Of a stretch of 5,826 nucleotides of DNA, positions 4,766 through 5,826 are shown one piece after another. Made by a program: the position numbers and the translations under genes. The stretch is from SZUA-186 sp041552135 (GTDB taxonomy: Bacteria; Pseudomonadota; Gammaproteobacteria; UBA9214). The stretch covers positions 1-5,826 of the forward strand of contig JBFELL010000178.1 in NCBI GenBank assembly GCA_041552135.1, in the 5' to 3' direction. Every line of letters starts with the position of its first letter. The first letter of the stretch is position 1. The notes beneath the pieces are model-generated. The model saw nothing but the letters and a program-made list of their open reading frames with translations. It did not search any database and had not been told where the DNA came from.

Positions 4766-5826
4766 ATGTCCAGAGTGCAGCAATTTTCACTCAGCCCGGA
4801 GGCCTCGCCAGCGGATCAGGCCGTGCTGATCGAGGCGCTGCGGGACCCGGCGCGGTATGACCACCCGGTGCGGGAAATCCGCGTGCTGGAAACGCACATT
4901 TCATGGGTTATCCTGACAGGTACCTATGCCTACAAGATCAAGAAGGCCGTGGATTTCGGCTTTCTGGATTTCTCGACCCTGGCGAAACGCCATTTCTATT
5001 GCCTGGAGGAGTTGCGACTGAACCGGCGTTTTGCTCCGGACCTCTACCTTGATGTGATTCCACTCACCGGTGACCCGCACCGGCCGCAATGGCGGGGCAC
5101 CGGCAGGACGCTGGAATATGCCGTTGTGATGCGGCAGTTTCCGCAGCACGGTTTGCTGAGTACCATCGCGGCGCGACGCGGACTGACGCCGGCACGGGTA
5201 GATGAAATGGCGCAGCTGGTCGCCGCAATGCATGCGCAGGTCGATTGCGCCACGCCGGACAGTCCCCACGGCCGGCCGGAGGATGTCCACCACTGGGTGA
5301 TGGAAAACTTCGCCCACATTCGCCCGTCGCTGTTTGACGACGACGACCGCCAGGCGCTGGACCGGGTCGGTGCGTGGTGTCAGCTGGAGTACCATGTGCG
5401 CCGCGATCTTATTGACGAGCGCCGGCGCACCGGCCACGTCCGCGAATGTCATGGCGATCTGCACCTGGGCAATCTGGCCATGGTCAATGGCTGCATCACA
5501 CCCTTCGACGGCATCGAGTTCAACCCGCAGCTGCGCTGGATCGATGTCATGAGCGAGGTTGCATTTCTGGTGATGGACCTGCAGGACCGGGGTTATACCG
5601 GGCTGGCCTGGCGTTTTCTCAATGCCTACCTCAAGGAGACCGGTGACTATGCCGGCGTCAGACTGCTGAACTACTACCTCGTTTACCGGGCGCTGGTGCG
5701 GGCAAAGGTGGCCATACTGCGACTGGCGCAGCCGGGCATGGATATGACCAGCCAGCAGGCGGTACGGGACGAATACCGCTCGTACATGGCGCTGGCCGGG
5801 CAGTGCACCGGCCAGCGCCGGCCGGC
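4766..5826 (+). CDS. COG2187-type aminoglycoside-phosphotransferase-fold protein, N-terminal part (3' end beyond window)
   Basis: The frame is open from the ATG at 4766 to the right edge (353 codons), so the gene is incomplete here. The fold is that of APH-like kinases. T-Y-A-Y-K57-I-K-K (53-60), followed by V-D-F-G-F-L-D-F, resembles the nucleotide-binding strand with its lysine. H229-G-D231-L-H-L-G-N236 is the catalytic loop, with D231 as the likely base, and P-F-D248-G-I-E251-F-N supplies the metal-binding aspartate. In many bacteria this domain of about 340 residues is fused to a C-terminal P-loop kinase domain (COG0645), giving about 500 residues; the window ends just where that domain would begin. 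Despite the family name, this branch is a widespread chromosomal protein and I see no basis for calling it an antibiotic-resistance gene; its substrate is unknown. GGGAG lies 9 nt upstream of the ATG, and an in-frame TGA at 4757-4759 rules out an earlier start. It is divergent from the CBS gene. Confidence 0.9.
   Translation, partial: MSRVQQFSLSPEASPADQAVLIEALRDPARYDHPVREIRVLETHISWVILTGTYAYKIKKAVDFGFLDFSTLAKRHFYCLEELRLNRRFAPDLYLDVIPLTGDPHRPQWRGTGRTLEYAVVMRQFPQHGLLSTIAARRGLTPARVDEMAQLVAAMHAQVDCATPDSPHGRPEDVHHWVMENFAHIRPSLFDDDDRQALDRVGAWCQLEYHVRRDLIDERRRTGHVRECHGDLHLGNLAMVNGCITPFDGIEFNPQLRWIDVMSEVAFLVMDLQDRGYTGLAWRFLNAYLKETGDYAGVRLLNYYLVYRALVRAKVAILRLAQPGMDMTSQQAVRDEYRSYMALAGQCTGQRRP

Noticed and set aside
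4683..4829. 48-codon plus-strand ORF with a C-P-E-C-like cysteine cluster upstream of the COG2187-type gene
   Set aside because: It has no good ribosome site, overlaps the start of the COG2187-type gene in another frame by 64 bp, and its cysteines lie partly in that overlap; probably chance.
4901..5464. 187-codon minus-strand ORF
   Set aside because: It is antisense to the COG2187-type coding frame, which carries conserved kinase motifs; no family features and no ribosome site were noted.
4766..5826. Calling the APH-fold gene an aminoglycoside-resistance determinant
   Set aside because: The sequence matches the chromosomal COG2187 branch rather than known resistance enzymes, and no mobile element is nearby.

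Overview
The window looks like chromosomal DNA from a GC-rich proteobacterium, most plausibly an environmental gammaproteobacterium. That reading rests on overall composition, the style of the Hsp20, AmrS and COG2187-type proteins, and Shine-Dalgarno sites of the GGAGG/AGGAG kind; no taxonomic marker gene is present. There is no sign of a phage, plasmid, insertion sequence, CRISPR array or tRNA. It reads as ordinary chromosome carrying stress and regulatory genes, with several unusually clear RNA/DNA dyads between the genes.

Layout from left to right: (1) 6-788, plus strand, an Ala/Pro-rich and then Arg/Glu-rich helical protein of unknown function that may start before the window. (2) 789-1919, minus strand, the radical SAM enzyme of the AmmeMemoRadiSam system (AmrS), whose stop codon touches the stop of the first gene. 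(3) 2046-2552, minus strand, an Hsp20 small heat-shock chaperone, separated from amrS by a strong hairpin terminator-like element and a long dyad in the amrS leader. (4) 2735-3997, plus strand, an APC-superfamily amino-acid permease divergent from hsp20. (5) 4101-4550, minus strand, a stand-alone tandem-CBS protein convergent with the permease. (6) 4766-5826, plus strand, the N-terminal kinase-like domain of a COG2187-type aminoglycoside-phosphotransferase-fold protein that runs off the right edge.

Functionally the genes are only loosely linked: a chaperone, an adenylate-sensing-type CBS protein, a transporter and two enzymes of poorly understood cellular role (AmrS and COG2187). Nothing here amounts to a complete new system. 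The most distinctive signals are non-coding. They are a hairpin ending exactly where the hsp20 Shine-Dalgarno begins, a 31-bp dyad just upstream of amrS, and a divergent 215-bp region (4551-4765) centred on a palindromic TATAATTATA, in which both flanking leaders carry a stem-loop displaying GGA upstream of a GGA-containing Shine-Dalgarno. That last arrangement resembles CsrA/RsmA targets, but this is inference. All calls are from reading the sequence; no database search or folding computation was run.
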